DNA from: CAVTLG01 sp963802635
Lineage (GTDB): Bacteria; Chloroflexota; Ktedonobacteria; Ktedonobacterales; Ktedonobacteraceae
DNA: 64,000 bases
Direction of reading: 5' to 3'
Assembly: GCA_963802635.1 (NCBI GenBank)
Contig: CAWDJJ010000001.1
Coordinates: 2,666,001-2,730,000 of the forward strand
Shown piece by piece: positions 54,699 through 64,000 of the stretch. Within the stretch, counting starts at the first letter, position 1, and every line of letters begins with the position of its first letter. The position numbers were made by a program, and so were the translations under genes. Under the pieces are notes generated by a model that saw only the letters and a list, made by a program, of their open reading frames with translations, did not search any database and was not told the origin of the DNA.

Positions 54699-56947
54699 CC
54701 CACGAATTGCGCAACGAGATGTAACCAGTAGCGAGTAGGCAGAAAAACGTGTCTCCTTAATGAGGAAGAAGAAAATCGTTCCCAATAAGGAGACAGACAT
54801 GAACAGTATCACCGATTCTGCAGTAACTATCCAGACCTCTTCCCAATCTCAGCCCTCAACGCCTTGCTGGTTGGGCGAAGTTGCGCTCCTGGTCCACCAT
54901 TTGCGCAAGCAGGGAGTGCTCTCAGCTCTTAGCCAGCAGGTGCACTTCGCACGGCGGCGTTTCGGACTCTATGAGGTTCTCGACTTTGTGGCGGTGCTCT
55001 TGGGCTACGCCATCAGTGGTGAACACACGTTGGAGGCGTTCTACGAGCGTGTGTATCCTTTTGCCACTGCCTTCATGGCGCTCTTTGGGCGGGAGCGCTT
55101 GCCCGCCCGTTCGACGCTCTCACGCTTTTTGGCCGCTCTGACTCCAGAAGCAGTCGAAGCTCTGCGCTCGCTGTTTCTGGAAGATCTGCTTGCGCGGCCA
55201 CTTTGCAAAGAAGAGCAGCAGTGCGGGCTCACGGATCGAGCAGGCAACGTGTGGAAGGTGTTCGACATTGATGGCACCCGCGAAGCGGCTCGACAACGCG
55301 CCTTGCCCCAGGCCCCACAATTGCCTCTCCCTCAGCGCCGGTTGGATAAGGTGTGTGCACCTGGCTACACAGGGCGCAAACGAGGAGAAATCGTGCGGAC
55401 CCGGACGACCGTCTTGCAAGCGCATTCCTACCAGTGGCTCGGTACCTTCGGCAACCCAGGCAACGGAGTGTACCGAGAGGAGTTGCGCCGAGCGGTGGAG
55501 GCGATCAGGTCCTACCTACGAGCGCATCAGTTTCCCGAAGAGCATGCTCTCCTGAGACTTGACGGACTCTATGGGACCGGAGCCGTCCTGGCCGACTTGC
55601 TTGGGTTCGCGTTCGTCATGCGCGGCAAAGACTATCGGCTCCTTGACCTGCCAGTCGTCCAGACGCGCTTGCATTTGCCTGCCGATCAGCAGTTCTCGCG
55701 TCCGGAAAGTGGGCTAGTTCGCACGCTTTATGACTGCCCGGATGTGCTAGTAGGCCCGAGCGGGCAACGTTGCCGCCTGGTCGTCGCGACTCATCCTGCT
55801 GGACCAACGAAGAAGCGCATTGGTGTCGAACGCGATGGGCTTATCTACGAACTGTTCTTGACGAAGTTACCCCAGCAGGCCTTCACCGTTGCTGATGTCG
55901 TGGCGTTGTATCTGCATCGTGGGGCCTTTGAAACGACGCTCTCCGATGAAGATCTCGAACAAGACCCGGATCGTTGGTGTTCTCATGCCGCTTGCGGACA
56001 AGAAGCCTGGCAGATCGTCTCACAATGGGTCTGGAACCTGCGTCTGGAATTGGGACATCAACTTGAGCCTGAACCGATACGCACGACCGAGTTTGCTCCT
56101 GCTCTCCCACCTGTGCACAAAGAGGCGACTGACGTTCCTTTTTCCTCCCAGGGATATGGGCCAGCCGCAGTGGCCCTGCCCTGGAAAGCTGGCCGCTTCT
56201 CGGGGCAAGACTTTGTCCTTCAACCGGACGGGACGCTACACTGTCCGGCAGGTCAATCCCTGATTGCGCATGAGCGGCGCAGAGAAGGTGACGGGAGCCT
56301 GCGCGTGGTCTATGCGGCCAGCATCCGCAGTTGTCGTCCCTGCCCTCTGCGGCAACAGTGTCAATGGCAAGGCAACGCCACCGCCAAGCCTCGTCAGGTA
56401 AGCGTGCTATTACATCCCCTCATGGTCGGTTCCGCGCCCCTGCTCTGGCATGATTGGAGTCGTCGGCACCATCGACGGGCGTGCAAGCAGAGGCTCGCGT
56501 TCCCAGCAGGTGGAGGTGCAGGAAGAACTGGGTCTCTCTGCTGGCCCGAAGCCTGCACCTGTGCCCCTGTCTCGTGCACAACGTGCGCATTCTCGTCTCG
56601 ACTTTCAAGAGCGGTTCGCTCGCAACGCGCGAGCCTCAACCGCAGGTCGGGTGACGATCAGACTCTTCGGGGTCCCAGAAAGCTTTGCCACTTCTCTGGG
56701 TTTGGCGACGGCGTAACACCGTCTCGGCAGCCGTTGGCTTCTCTCTTCTCGGATAGGCTTGCTTCTTCGAGTGGAAGCTCATGGCTTTTTTTCCTCGCTG
56801 TTCCTCAATTTCTCCCATTTTCTGTCCTTTTTGCTCTCCATCCCGCTGTTTCTGCTTTCTCTCACAGGATCAACATCCCATTCTGCACGATTTTCACTCA
56901 TCAGATCAGGAGAAGCTCTTCAGCAATCTCATTGCGCAATTCGTGGG
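54699..56947 (+). mobile_element. Insertion sequence with AAAGG target duplication
   Basis: The 2.25-kb element has perfect 16-bp terminal inverted repeats CCCACGAATTGCGCAA (54699-54714, complement at 56932-56947) and is flanked by a 5-bp direct repeat AAAGG (54694-54698 and 56948-56952). It interrupts a zinc-ribbon gene. It carries one transposase gene. Confidence 0.85.
54799..56716 (+). pseudogene. DDE transposase, frameshifted
   Basis: Starts at ATG 54799 (MNSITDSAVT) with AAGGAG six bases upstream. The N-terminal domain (RRFGLYEVLDFVAVLLGYAI) is followed by the first aspartate in VFDIDGTREAARQ, a second in LLRLDGLYGTG, and a candidate glutamate in YLHRGAFETTLSDEDLEQD. A cysteine-rich element (SCRPCPLRQQC) follows. 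Near 56494 one extra G throws the reading off; the continuing frame (RSQQVEVQEELGLSAGPKP to SFATSLGLATA) ends at 56716. The ISfinder family was not identified. The open frame to 56973 is the off-frame reading. Confidence 0.7.
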
Positions 56948-57012
56948 AAAGGCAAGGAACTAGATTCATGTAGAACCTGCTGGCATTCTCCGCAGCACAC
57001 CTCCATGCTCAT
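56948..57012 (-). pseudogene. 5' part of the interrupted zinc-ribbon protein gene
   Basis: Starts with ATG at 57012 (MSMEVCCGECQQVLHESSSL) and runs to the right end of the IS. It supplies the first CxxC pair (CCGEC). No clear ribosome site precedes it. See the 54402-54698 entry. Confidence 0.6.
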
Positions 57013-57183
57013 CGGCGTAGCAAGAAGATTATCTGGTGCCTCCCGGTTAGTAGTAATTCAGTTGCCTTAAATCTTATGAAAAGAAGGAGTCTTCAGAAAG
57101 ACGTGTAAAAAATTACCGTTTGGTGGAACGCTAACTAAATCATGGTAGAGACAAGGGCAGTATACTGAGTCCTCTGAAAACCC

Positions 57184-57206
57184 AGTGCCTGCCGTGATCA
57201 GGCACT
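57184..57206. terminator. Short inverted repeat, possible terminator
   Basis: An 8-bp stem (AGTGCCTG / CAGGCACT) with a 7-base loop lies in the 240-bp gap between the zinc-ribbon gene and the ISAs1 element. On the minus strand it is followed by GGGTTTTC. Confidence 0.4.
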
Positions 57207-57258
57207 AGGTGTCTTGTTGTGCATCGCGGGGGAAACTTTGCTCCAAGTAGCTAAGTAG

Positions 57259-58559
57259 CAGGGCTTGTGAATTATTGCTGAGAGGAAAGAGACTCCAAAA
57301 TCTGGTACGATAGGCATTCCAAACCCACCTGTCGAAAAGAAGGAGTCTCTGATGACCTATTCTACCGCATTGCCACTCACCCTGCCTTCCTTGAGCAGTG
57401 ATCGCCGTCAGCAGTTATTGGAAAAGCAGTCCCTGCTCAGTTTGTACGAAGTGTTGACAACCATCCCTGACCCCCGTTCCAAGCATGGATTGCGCTATGA
57501 GCTGGCATACCTGCTCGTCTGCCTGATCGCAGGCTTGCTCTGCAACTGTGACTTGACCTTGGCGATTGCCGCGTGGTGTCGTGATCAGCGCCATCTGCTG
57601 GTCCAACTCTTCGGCCCTCGCCGTTTTCTGTGTCCAAGCGACTCACTCTATCGCAAACTGCTCGCACGTTTGAGCGCCGAACAGATCGAGTACACCTTGG
57701 CTGACTGGATACGCTGCACCCTGCAAGCCCAACCAGATGATCCCATCGCTTTAGATGGCAAGACTGTTCGTGGGGCCAGAATGGCTGAAGCGTCCGCTCC
57801 CCATCTGCTCTCTTTCCGCACGCACCACAGTCAGGAAACCTTGTTGCAAGTCCTGGTTTCTGAGAAAACCAACGAGATCCCGATTGCCCAGCTTCTCTTG
57901 CCTTGCTTGCCTGTCTGTGGACGCGTTTTCACCGCTGATGCTTTGCATACCCAGAAGGATTTCCTCCGGTGTGTGGACGCATTAGGCGGAAAAACGGTTC
58001 TCACTGTCAAAAACAACCAACCAACGCTCTTTGCAGACCTGCAAACCTATTTTGCCGATCCCCATGCCTCCTTTGAGCAGTTTGCCACCCTCGATCAGCA
58101 GCGTGGACGCATCGAAAAACGGACCATCCGTGTGAGTACCGAGATGAACTCCTATCTGGTTGACTGGCCGCTTATCCAGCAGGTGGCTGAGTTGACACGA
58201 ACCGTCACCATTCGCAAAACCGGACAAACGAGCCACGAGGTCGTCTATCTCATTACTCCCCTGACTCCTGGGGAGGCTGATCCATCCCGTTTACTCACCA
58301 TCGTACGAGGACATTGGGGCATCGAGAAACTCCTCTCATTTTGTTCGCGATGTCACCTTTGGAGAGGATCGTTCTCGTCTCCGCTCTGGCGATGGTCCAC
58401 AGATCATGGCTGCTTTCCGCAATCTTGCCATCACCCTTATTCATCGTCAGGGATCTTCTCAGATTGCCGCCACTCGTCGCCACTTTGCCTCCCATCCTCT
58501 TCATGCTTTTCGATTGCTCCTTCCCAGGAGCTTTGCCCAGCAATAATTCACAAGCCCTG
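57259..58559 (+). mobile_element. ISAs1-family insertion sequence
   Basis: A 1,301-bp element with perfect 22-bp terminal inverted repeats beginning CAGGGCTTGTGAATTATTGC (57259-57280 and 58538-58559). No target duplication is evident. Its right end is 71 bases from the IS1634-family element at 58631. Confidence 0.85.
57352..58546 (+). pseudogene. ISAs1-family transposase, frameshifted
   Basis: Typical ISAs1 start (LSLYEVLTTIPDPRSKHGLRY, AYLLVCLIAGLLC), DDE residues in IALDGKTVRGAR and VFTADALHTQKDFLR, and the glutamate region at HWGIEK. One extra T near 58336 moves the rest out of frame; the continuing frame reads HFVRDVTFGEDRSRLRSGDG to RLLLPRSFAQQ and stops at 58546. The repaired transposase would be about 397 residues, normal for the family. 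The open frame to 58560 is off-frame after the shift. Confidence 0.8.
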
Positions 58560-58630
58560 AGCGATCTGGTTGCCACACCTTGACATGACGAAAAACGACT
58601 TCCGTCGATGTTTCATCATCTTTATTTTCT

Positions 58631-60371
58631 CCCACATTCCGCAGTTTCAATCGGAAAAAAAATAGAATTGTTGGGAGGTTGGCCCGAGGAACGAAAGGAT
58701 CTTGCGATGCAGCCGCTGCAAGCGAAGAACAACAGACTCTGCGCGGGTTCCCGTGCGGATCTGCAACAATTCAATGCCCTCAAAGCATTGAAAGACCCAA
58801 CGCATCGTTGGTCGAGCGGTCGGCTTGTTGACTTGATTGGGGATCGTTTGCTCAGTGGCGGCCAGTTGTTGGCGCAACCGATGCTCTGCCAGCCGATAGA
58901 CCAGCAGCGCAAGCACCATGATCAAGCTCAGGGCCACGATGCGCTCCGTTTTTTTCACAAAGACCGAGGAGGCCAGAAACAGCGGATCTTTGAGAAAACG
59001 AAAACCTCGTTCCACACTCCCCTGCTCCAGATACAAGCTGATCAGCTCCTCATTGGATACTTCTGTCTCCTCCATCACATTGGTGGCGATGACAAAGCAG
59101 GCTTTGCGCTGCGCATACGCCAGCAGTTTGCTTTCATTGAGAACGATGGTGGAGGTGACACTCCAGCGTTGTGCGCTCGGTTTGGCATCACGAGCCGGGC
59201 GGCCCCGTCCTTCAAAGACGTCTTGACTCTTGAGTACCATCGAGACGTCCAACCACTCAGGAAGCCCTTTGAGGCTTTGTTGCCAGGCAGCCTGCGCATC
59301 TTCCTGGCAGGCAAACGCCTTGGTGCTCACATGCCACAGCTTCTTCGTCCAGCTCTCCGGCTGTTTGTCGGCCTGCTTGCGAGCCGTGTGCAACGCTCGC
59401 GCCACCCCATCAGCGCTTCGGACCACGATCCAGCGTTCGTGTCCCTGAGTCAACTCTTTGTGCAGCACGATCAGGTGACGCTTCCCATCGGCACTCGTTT
59501 GCCAGGCATCCTCTGGTTGGATCACGGCAGCTTTGGCCTCTGTGCTGGTTTCGGGGACACGGCTCACCCACCGAAGCTTGGCCTGATTGAGCGTGAGCAT
59601 ATTCTGAGCGCTGTACAGACCGCTGTCGGCCACGTAGATGGGTTTCTCATCCGGTTCCTTCTGCCGCAATTGCGCATGCAGATCGGCAATCACCTTGACC
59701 ATGCTTTCTTTATCGCTTGTGTTGCCCGAAAGCGGCTGCAAAAAGAGCGGAATATCGCCTTCATGGGTGGTGGCCAGAGCCAGCATCCACTCTTTGAGAT
59801 CTTCGCGATGATCCCGAGAGTAGCCATGGGTGATCGCAATCACGTGCTCGTTTGGTGGCTCTGTTTCCTGCTGATAGGCCCCATTCACCGAAAAGGAGGT
59901 CGTATCAACATGGACATGGCTGGCTTTGACCCCAAAGCGCTCTCGAGCCTGATGGGCAATTCCCGCAAACAGGGTCGTCACATCGTGCTCGTAGAGCCAG
60001 TCAAGCGTGCGGCCCAAACAATCGTCATTGATCATATCCGCTGTGATACCTGCACCCAGCAGGTGAGCGACCGGTTTGTTCTCAAAAAACTGAGGGACCA
60101 GGTACAATTGGCGATTGGAAAAGCCCAATCCATTGAGGATCATGGCCACGGTGGCCGTTCCATACCTGACCGCACGCTGCTGGCCTGGGGCCAATGCGTC
60201 CAGCCAGTCTGCCAACCCTATTTCTTGGCAGACTCCTGCCACAATGCCCAAATGATCCAACCGTTCGTTGTGGTACTCCTCAGCTCGTTGCATCTGCTTT
60301 CTGCTCCTTTTTGTGCTGAGATTACCTTATCGAATTTTGGTTTTTCTGTCAATTACCCTGCGGAATGTGGG
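58631..60371 (-). mobile_element. IS1634-family insertion sequence (second type)
   Basis: A 1,741-bp element with perfect 14-bp inverted repeats CCCACATTCCGCAG (58631-58644 and complement at 60358-60371). It is unrelated in sequence to the IS pair at 13147 and 41725, though of the same family. It cuts the 3' end of the NACHT membrane gene at 60372. No target duplication is evident. Confidence 0.8.
58647..60293 (-). CDS. IS1634-family transposase (second type)
   Basis: A 548-aa complete transposase. The N-terminal helical domain (DHLGIVAGVCQEIGLADWLD, VAMILNGLGFSNRQLYLVPQ) is typical of the group. The first aspartate is in VHVDTTSFSVNG, the second in IYVADSGLYSAQN, and the glutamate in YLEQGSVERGFRFLKDPLF. 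All are in the expected order and spacing. The frame has no breaks. Confidence 0.9.
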   Translation of the reverse strand: MQRAEEYHNERLDHLGIVAGVCQEIGLADWLDALAPGQQRAVRYGTATVAMILNGLGFSNRQLYLVPQFFENKPVAHLLGAGITADMINDDCLGRTLDWLYEHDVTTLFAGIAHQARERFGVKASHVHVDTTSFSVNGAYQQETEPPNEHVIAITHGYSRDHREDLKEWMLALATTHEGDIPLFLQPLSGNTSDKESMVKVIADLHAQLRQKEPDEKPIYVADSGLYSAQNMLTLNQAKLRWVSRVPETSTEAKAAVIQPEDAWQTSADGKRHLIVLHKELTQGHERWIVVRSADGVARALHTARKQADKQPESWTKKLWHVSTKAFACQEDAQAAWQQSLKGLPEWLDVSMVLKSQDVFEGRGRPARDAKPSAQRWSVTSTIVLNESKLLAYAQRKACFVIATNVMEETEVSNEELISLYLEQGSVERGFRFLKDPLFLASSVFVKKTERIVALSLIMVLALLVYRLAEHRLRQQLAATEQTIPNQVNKPTARPTMRWVFQCFEGIELLQIRTGTRAESVVLRLQRLHRKILSFLGPTSQQFYFFSD

Positions 60372-62104
60372 TGGGTATTGTGGGTGGTGCAATACTCCCC
60401 GCCAGATTGTTTCGATTGAGTGCTTTGAATGCGATACCCACCCTGCGCGAATCTGCAATTACCGTTCTGATCAGTGCCCAACCTCCACGAGAGGTTGCTA
60501 TTCTTCGCTAAGGAATCATCGAGCACCTGATGCCAATGCGGTGGAGGATAGAAGCTATGGGACCAGTCCCAGTCGTTCCGTGATACGACCGGAATAGCAA
60601 TGAGTAGTGCCAGGCAAACGAGGACCAATGGAGAGGGGTGAAAGACTCGATCCCACCAGCGATATCTCCTTGCAGATTGCAGGAAGCCAGAGACCAATGA
60701 GGGGCTTTGCAGATATGCTGTCCTGTTTTGCGCCTTCGGTTTTCTACAGTGCGGACAGAAGTGTATCCCTACATGATCATCCTGGTAGCCACAGGTACAC
60801 ACTGTAGCGATGCTAGCCGGGGTGAGTGCTAAAGGCTGCGTTGCGAGAGATGACGCGAAATGTTCCAGGAGCAAGCGATGGACAAAGATATATCCGCCAC
60901 CGACCTTGTGCAGGAGAATCCGCTCGACGGCGTAGTCAAGAAAACATCTGTACTGCCTGGGGATCGACCCGGCTCGCCGGAGCAGTAGCTGGAGAATCTC
61001 ATACTGGATACAGGCAATGCCTCCATTTGGGAGACCGATCAGTAGCGCACTAAGCAGAGCGATAGACAGCCCCCCAATCAAGCCAGTGCTTATCATCCAG
61101 GATTTGTCGGTATTCCAGGTCAACCCTTGAGTTAGCCCGAAGATCAGCCAGGCAGGCAACAGAAAGAGCAGTCCGCTCAATACGCTATTGCGTGCGGAAC
61201 GTCGTATGCCTTGATTGGGCCTGACCAGGGTCTGTTCCTCCATCTTTTTGCTGGACAATCCACCGACTAGTACACTGAAAAGCCCAAACATCAGCCCACC
61301 AAGCAACCCATACACTACTCCCATATAGAGTCCCCAAGAGAGCCCGGCCAGTCTTCTCAGACCCATCCCGCAGAAGATCCCGAAGATCAGTCCAAGAACA
61401 ATCCCTTGTGCCAGTGCTTCGCTCTTGCTCAGGCGCTGCCAGATGTTTTTCCATATCCAGGCCAGCAGTCTTGTGGGGCCAACGTGTATCCTCACTTGAC
61501 TTGTACTTGCAAGAGCCAATCCCCCGATCACTGCAATGAGCACGCCACTGACCAGTCCATAATGGAATGCAATGAGAAGCACATTATTGAGCCAATAAAT
61601 GTCCCCCGAAGCTGGCACATCCAGTCCAGCCATCAGCCACATAAGGAGGCCGACGACTACCCCAAAGAGCAGTCCGATGGCGAGGCCGGAAATCAATCCA
61701 ACCAGCACGCGATTGTGTAAAGAACCTCGAGAGGCTAGATGTGATGGATCAAGGGATTGCGCTCCTCGCTCGTCCCCTGGCAAAGTATGCATGATCTCAT
61801 GGAGTATGTGAAAGAGGAAACCGCCAAAGATGAAGAGCAGAGCACCAAAAGCGATACTTCTCGCTGGCAACATTCCTATATTACTGATTCGCCAACCCAA
61901 CAGTTTGAAGAGCAAACGACCTGGCTCGCTGAAGAGCAGAACACCGAGCAGCCCAAAGAGCAGTCCAATCCCTACTCCATAACTCTTACCCAGACGTTGC
62001 CAGATGTTCCCCCACGACCAGCTAATCATCTCCGCAGGTTTGATTTCAAGCTCTATTCTGTTCAGCAAACCATAAATCACTGCACAGAGTACTCCGAAAA
62101 CCAT
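60353..62104 (-). CDS. Membrane and C-terminal part of a NACHT protein, cut by an IS
   Basis: This frame contains about a dozen membrane helices (for example GVGIGLLFGLLGVLLF, VLVGLISGLAIGLLFGVVVG), then the NACHT-type C-terminal motif FLDYAVERILLHKVGGGYIF and VHRLLLEHFAS, a zinc-ribbon-like CTCGYQDD...HFCPHCRKPK, one further membrane helix (PLVLVCLALLIAIPVV) and a polar tail. The tail leaves the gene at the IS boundary (60371), so the last 6 or so residues are IS sequence and the natural C-terminus is missing. The frame is out of step with the upstream NACHT frame because of a 31-bp tandem duplication at 62070-62131. It belongs to the same protein. Confidence 0.75.
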   Translation of the reverse strand: MVFGVLCAVIYGLLNRIELEIKPAEMISWSWGNIWQRLGKSYGVGIGLLFGLLGVLLFSEPGRLLFKLLGWRISNIGMLPARSIAFGALLFIFGGFLFHILHEIMHTLPGDERGAQSLDPSHLASRGSLHNRVLVGLISGLAIGLLFGVVVGLLMWLMAGLDVPASGDIYWLNNVLLIAFHYGLVSGVLIAVIGGLALASTSQVRIHVGPTRLLAWIWKNIWQRLSKSEALAQGIVLGLIFGIFCGMGLRRLAGLSWGLYMGVVYGLLGGLMFGLFSVLVGGLSSKKMEEQTLVRPNQGIRRSARNSVLSGLLFLLPAWLIFGLTQGLTWNTDKSWMISTGLIGGLSIALLSALLIGLPNGGIACIQYEILQLLLRRAGSIPRQYRCFLDYAVERILLHKVGGGYIFVHRLLLEHFASSLATQPLALTPASIATVCTCGYQDDHVGIHFCPHCRKPKAQNRTAYLQSPSLVSGFLQSARRYRWWDRVFHPSPLVLVCLALLIAIPVVSRNDWDWSHSFYPPPHWHQVLDDSLAKNSNLSWRLGTDQNGNCRFAQGGYRIQSTQSKQSGGEYCTTHNTHPHSAG

Positions 62105-63458
62105 AAATCACTGCACAGAGTACTCCGAAGTATAGTCCATCGGTGAGCACATCACTCGAGTAGGAAGACTGTACATGGCCCAGTGCGGTGGACAGGCCGG
62201 AGGTGTGCAGCAGGTCGTGTGGCAACGAGACAAATATACTATAGAGCATAAAGGTCAGCCAGCCAGTGAGGCCGATAAGCACCCTGATGCTCCCTCGCAC
62301 AAGCACGGCGAATGCAAGGGACTGCTTTTTCGTCGCCAGCCAGGTGGGCTGCATGCGTTCCAGGTAAAAGACGGTCTGGCTATGTGCTTTCAGCTCTCCG
62401 GCTAGCCAACTGAGCCAATATATCGTCTGCTCGTGGGTGTATGGGGTCTCCGCACGACGATGGTGCAGCGTCCGCTCCACGTAAGTCGTAAAGATCTGCC
62501 GCCTCCGGAGGTCCGGCGTGCTTGCCTCGACCAGATCATCCAGTGACTCTCCTGCATACGCCAGTGTGAGCACGTTGAGCATCAGTGGGACCTTTGCCAT
62601 TTCTAGCAGATCCTGGTCCTTCTGCAACAACTCTCGTATGGCCGCAAATTGTTCGCCTCTACTTGCCATATAGTCATTGATCTGCTCAGAAGTGAGTGGC
62701 TGGATGACTACCGCATGCTGAAGGACCAGCGATGTCGAAGCTGCCAGTGCCTCATAGTCAGCGCTACGGCAACAGACCACCATCGGGAGCAAGCCGTGCG
62801 CCTGCCGATAGGTATTGATGGCCCTCACGCATGCTGTACGGCACTCACTTGTCACTTCATCCAGTCCATCGAGCAGAGGCAGAATCTGATCCTCCGCTAC
62901 CCATTTCAGGCCGAGCTTTTGCGGGACCTGATACTTACTGTTTAGTTCTTCTATCAGCCAGGTATCGAGTGGCTGGCGCTTTACCGCCCAGGAGGAGAGA
63001 TTGAACACGACAGGGAGAGGATGTTCTTCATGTTGTTGTGCACGATTGAGCAAGTCGCGTGTCAATTGCAGTAGCAGCGTTGTCTTGCCGGAACCTGGAG
63101 TGCCCAGGATGAGCAATTCTTCCCCTGCCTGCTCATAGACCTGCGTGATGTGCGTGGCGGATGGCAGCACGGGGGCATACTGGCTCATCTCTTGTACCAT
63201 CAATTGCCAGGGATTCATGACCGCATCGGTCTGTTCCTGTAGTCCTAGTTTATGCGGCGCAGTTTCATGGAGTGATTGCTCGAGTACTCCTGTGATCCAG
63301 AAAGCCCGCACTTTGGCTAGTAAACGTTGTCGATTCGGATCTTTTGGTTGTACAGGTGGAGGTGTCGAATACACATTGATTGAGGCACTACTCCCCTGTC
63401 CGGCTTGCACAATAGAGTAGCTGGCAGCCTGCTGGTCGAATGGTGGTTCCTGGGCCAT
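62046..63458 (-). CDS. NACHT NTPase, N-terminal part of a membrane STAND protein
   Basis: The frame starts at ATG 63458 (MAQEPPFDQQAAS) or at GTG 63521. After an unordered N-terminal segment and a helical domain it carries a NACHT core: Walker A GTPGSGKTTLLLQL, Walker B ILPLLDGLDEVTSE, and a sensor arginine segment (MVVCCRSADYEAL). A helical lid follows (RRQIFTTYVERTLHHRR), then the first membrane helices (VRGSIRVLIGLTGWLTFML). At 62070-62131 a 31-bp duplication shifts the frame; without it the protein passes directly into the 60353-62104 frame. This class is frequent in Ktedonobacteria. It is probably a membrane-tethered STAND signalling or defence protein. Confidence 0.8.
   Translation of the reverse strand: MAQEPPFDQQAASYSIVQAGQGSSASINVYSTPPPVQPKDPNRQRLLAKVRAFWITGVLEQSLHETAPHKLGLQEQTDAVMNPWQLMVQEMSQYAPVLPSATHITQVYEQAGEELLILGTPGSGKTTLLLQLTRDLLNRAQQHEEHPLPVVFNLSSWAVKRQPLDTWLIEELNSKYQVPQKLGLKWVAEDQILPLLDGLDEVTSECRTACVRAINTYRQAHGLLPMVVCCRSADYEALAASTSLVLQHAVVIQPLTSEQINDYMASRGEQFAAIRELLQKDQDLLEMAKVPLMLNVLTLAYAGESLDDLVEASTPDLRRRQIFTTYVERTLHHRRAETPYTHEQTIYWLSWLAGELKAHSQTVFYLERMQPTWLATKKQSLAFAVLVRGSIRVLIGLTGWLTFMLYSIFVSLPHDLLHTSGLSTALGHVQSSYSSDVLTDGLYFGVLCAVIYGFRSTLCSDLWFAEQNRA
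62070..62131. repeat. 31-bp tandem duplication within the NACHT membrane gene
   Basis: Two adjacent copies (starting CCATAAATCACTGCACAGAG at 62070 and 62101) match over at least 29 bases. Because 31 is not a multiple of three the duplication breaks the reading frame; with one copy removed the protein reads FGVLCAVIYGLLNRIELEI without interruption. Confidence 0.9.
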
Positions 63459-63521
63459 AGTCACCAATTTATCTTTCCCGTGCCAGGGTGACGTCGATCT
63501 GTGCCATACTTCCTTGTCCAC

Positions 63522-64000
63522 CCTGGGCGATTGTTTCCCTTCCTTTTCTTTGCCGTCTCAGCAGAAGCGTATTTCTGTATCCCCTTTTTCATTTATGAGA
63601 AAGGATGTGATGCTGTTCCTATCTTCATACCCTATTATATACTATAATGCAAGCTTATCTATATATAAGTAAATACCATGAAATTTTACTATTATAGAGT
63701 TTTCTTTTAACAGAACATGTTTACCAGAAAATTACGAAAATACCCTATCTCTCCGCTTTCCTGGCGGATGTGCTGTAAAAATGAGGAGCAAAGAAACATC
63801 AGATAGAACCACCTTTTTCTAAACGCCGTCCAAAGCTTCGATGCTCAGCTCAAATAGTAGTTCTTGTTTTGGTGCAAAAGTGAATGAGCTTATTTGACGA
63901 ACATGAATTTTATTAGTAAAGTAATCGAGTAACTATCTCACTGTATTTTACGTAGTAGAGGTATTGTTTCTGTAAAGGAAATATCTATGGGCATGTCACC
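63522..64000. other. AT-rich intergenic region at the right edge
   Basis: About 480 bases upstream of the NACHT membrane gene with no supported gene. It probably carries its promoter. A 12-codon reading (MAQIDVTLARER) lies just before the NACHT start in another frame, which could be a leader but is not supported further. Confidence 0.4.

Noticed and set aside
57259..60371. The ISAs1 and IS1634 elements as one composite transposon
   Set aside because: Their inverted repeats differ, each element has its own ends, and the 71 bases between them hold no cargo gene.
58608..60419. Long open frame of 603 codons on the plus strand
   Set aside because: It is the antisense of the intact IS1634-family transposase at 58647-60293, which has all catalytic motifs and a normal length.

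Overview
The window looks like an accessory or genomic-island segment of a soil-type Chloroflexota (Ktedonobacteria-like) bacterium. This is an inference from gene style: STAND/NACHT proteins with membrane tails, a fragment of a Ktedonobacter-type XRE regulator, many IS1634, ISAs1, ISAzo13-like and IS701-like elements, and Shine-Dalgarno-led genes of middling GC. No rRNA, tRNA or CRISPR array was recognised.

Layout. (1) Positions 1-11,000, almost all minus strand: a plasmid/ICE-like DNA-processing module with a DUF6094-type adenine methyltransferase, a large SF2 helicase (broken into three frames), a Rad52-like annealing protein, RadC, a CHC2-Toprim primase and a paralogue with a degenerate Toprim site, plus small hypothetical and membrane proteins linked by ATGA/TAATG overlaps. 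(2) 11,000-13,100: mostly unassigned DNA and an HslV-like Ntn hydrolase. (3) 13,147-43,518: a 30 kb block bounded by two inverted copies of one IS1634-family element. Inside, on the minus strand, lie a TIR domain gene, a membrane/TPR-like protein, an McrBC-like pair, a TPR protein, an uncharacterised three-gene cassette (unknown protein, SecB-like chaperone, putative PD-(D/E)XK nuclease), a complete type I BREX operon (brxA-brxB-brxC-pglX-pglZ-brxL) and an HTH regulator. (4) 43,519-54,700: a NACHT-HEAT protein, an ISAzo13-like element with an IS701-like insertion, and a two-gene TIR-like module. (5) 54,700-60,371: three further IS elements. (6) 60,372-63,458: a NACHT protein with a long membrane domain, cut off by an IS.

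The main structural result is that the TIR gene (14,941-15,511, minus) and the NACHT-HEAT gene (43,519-46,734, plus) are two halves of one TIR-NACHT-HEAT gene. The outer flanks of the two IS copies carry the same 6-bp sequence, TAAAAT, and joining them gives an open frame. This implies a 26.8 kb inversion, by recombination between the IS copies, that carried the BREX and McrBC-like genes with it.

A second pattern is a series of about twelve single-base frameshifts, roughly one per 5 kb, in otherwise well-conserved genes (helicase, methyltransferase, pglX, McrC-like nuclease, several transposases). Either the sequence carries systematic indel errors or the island is decaying, so pseudogene calls here should be read with that in mind.
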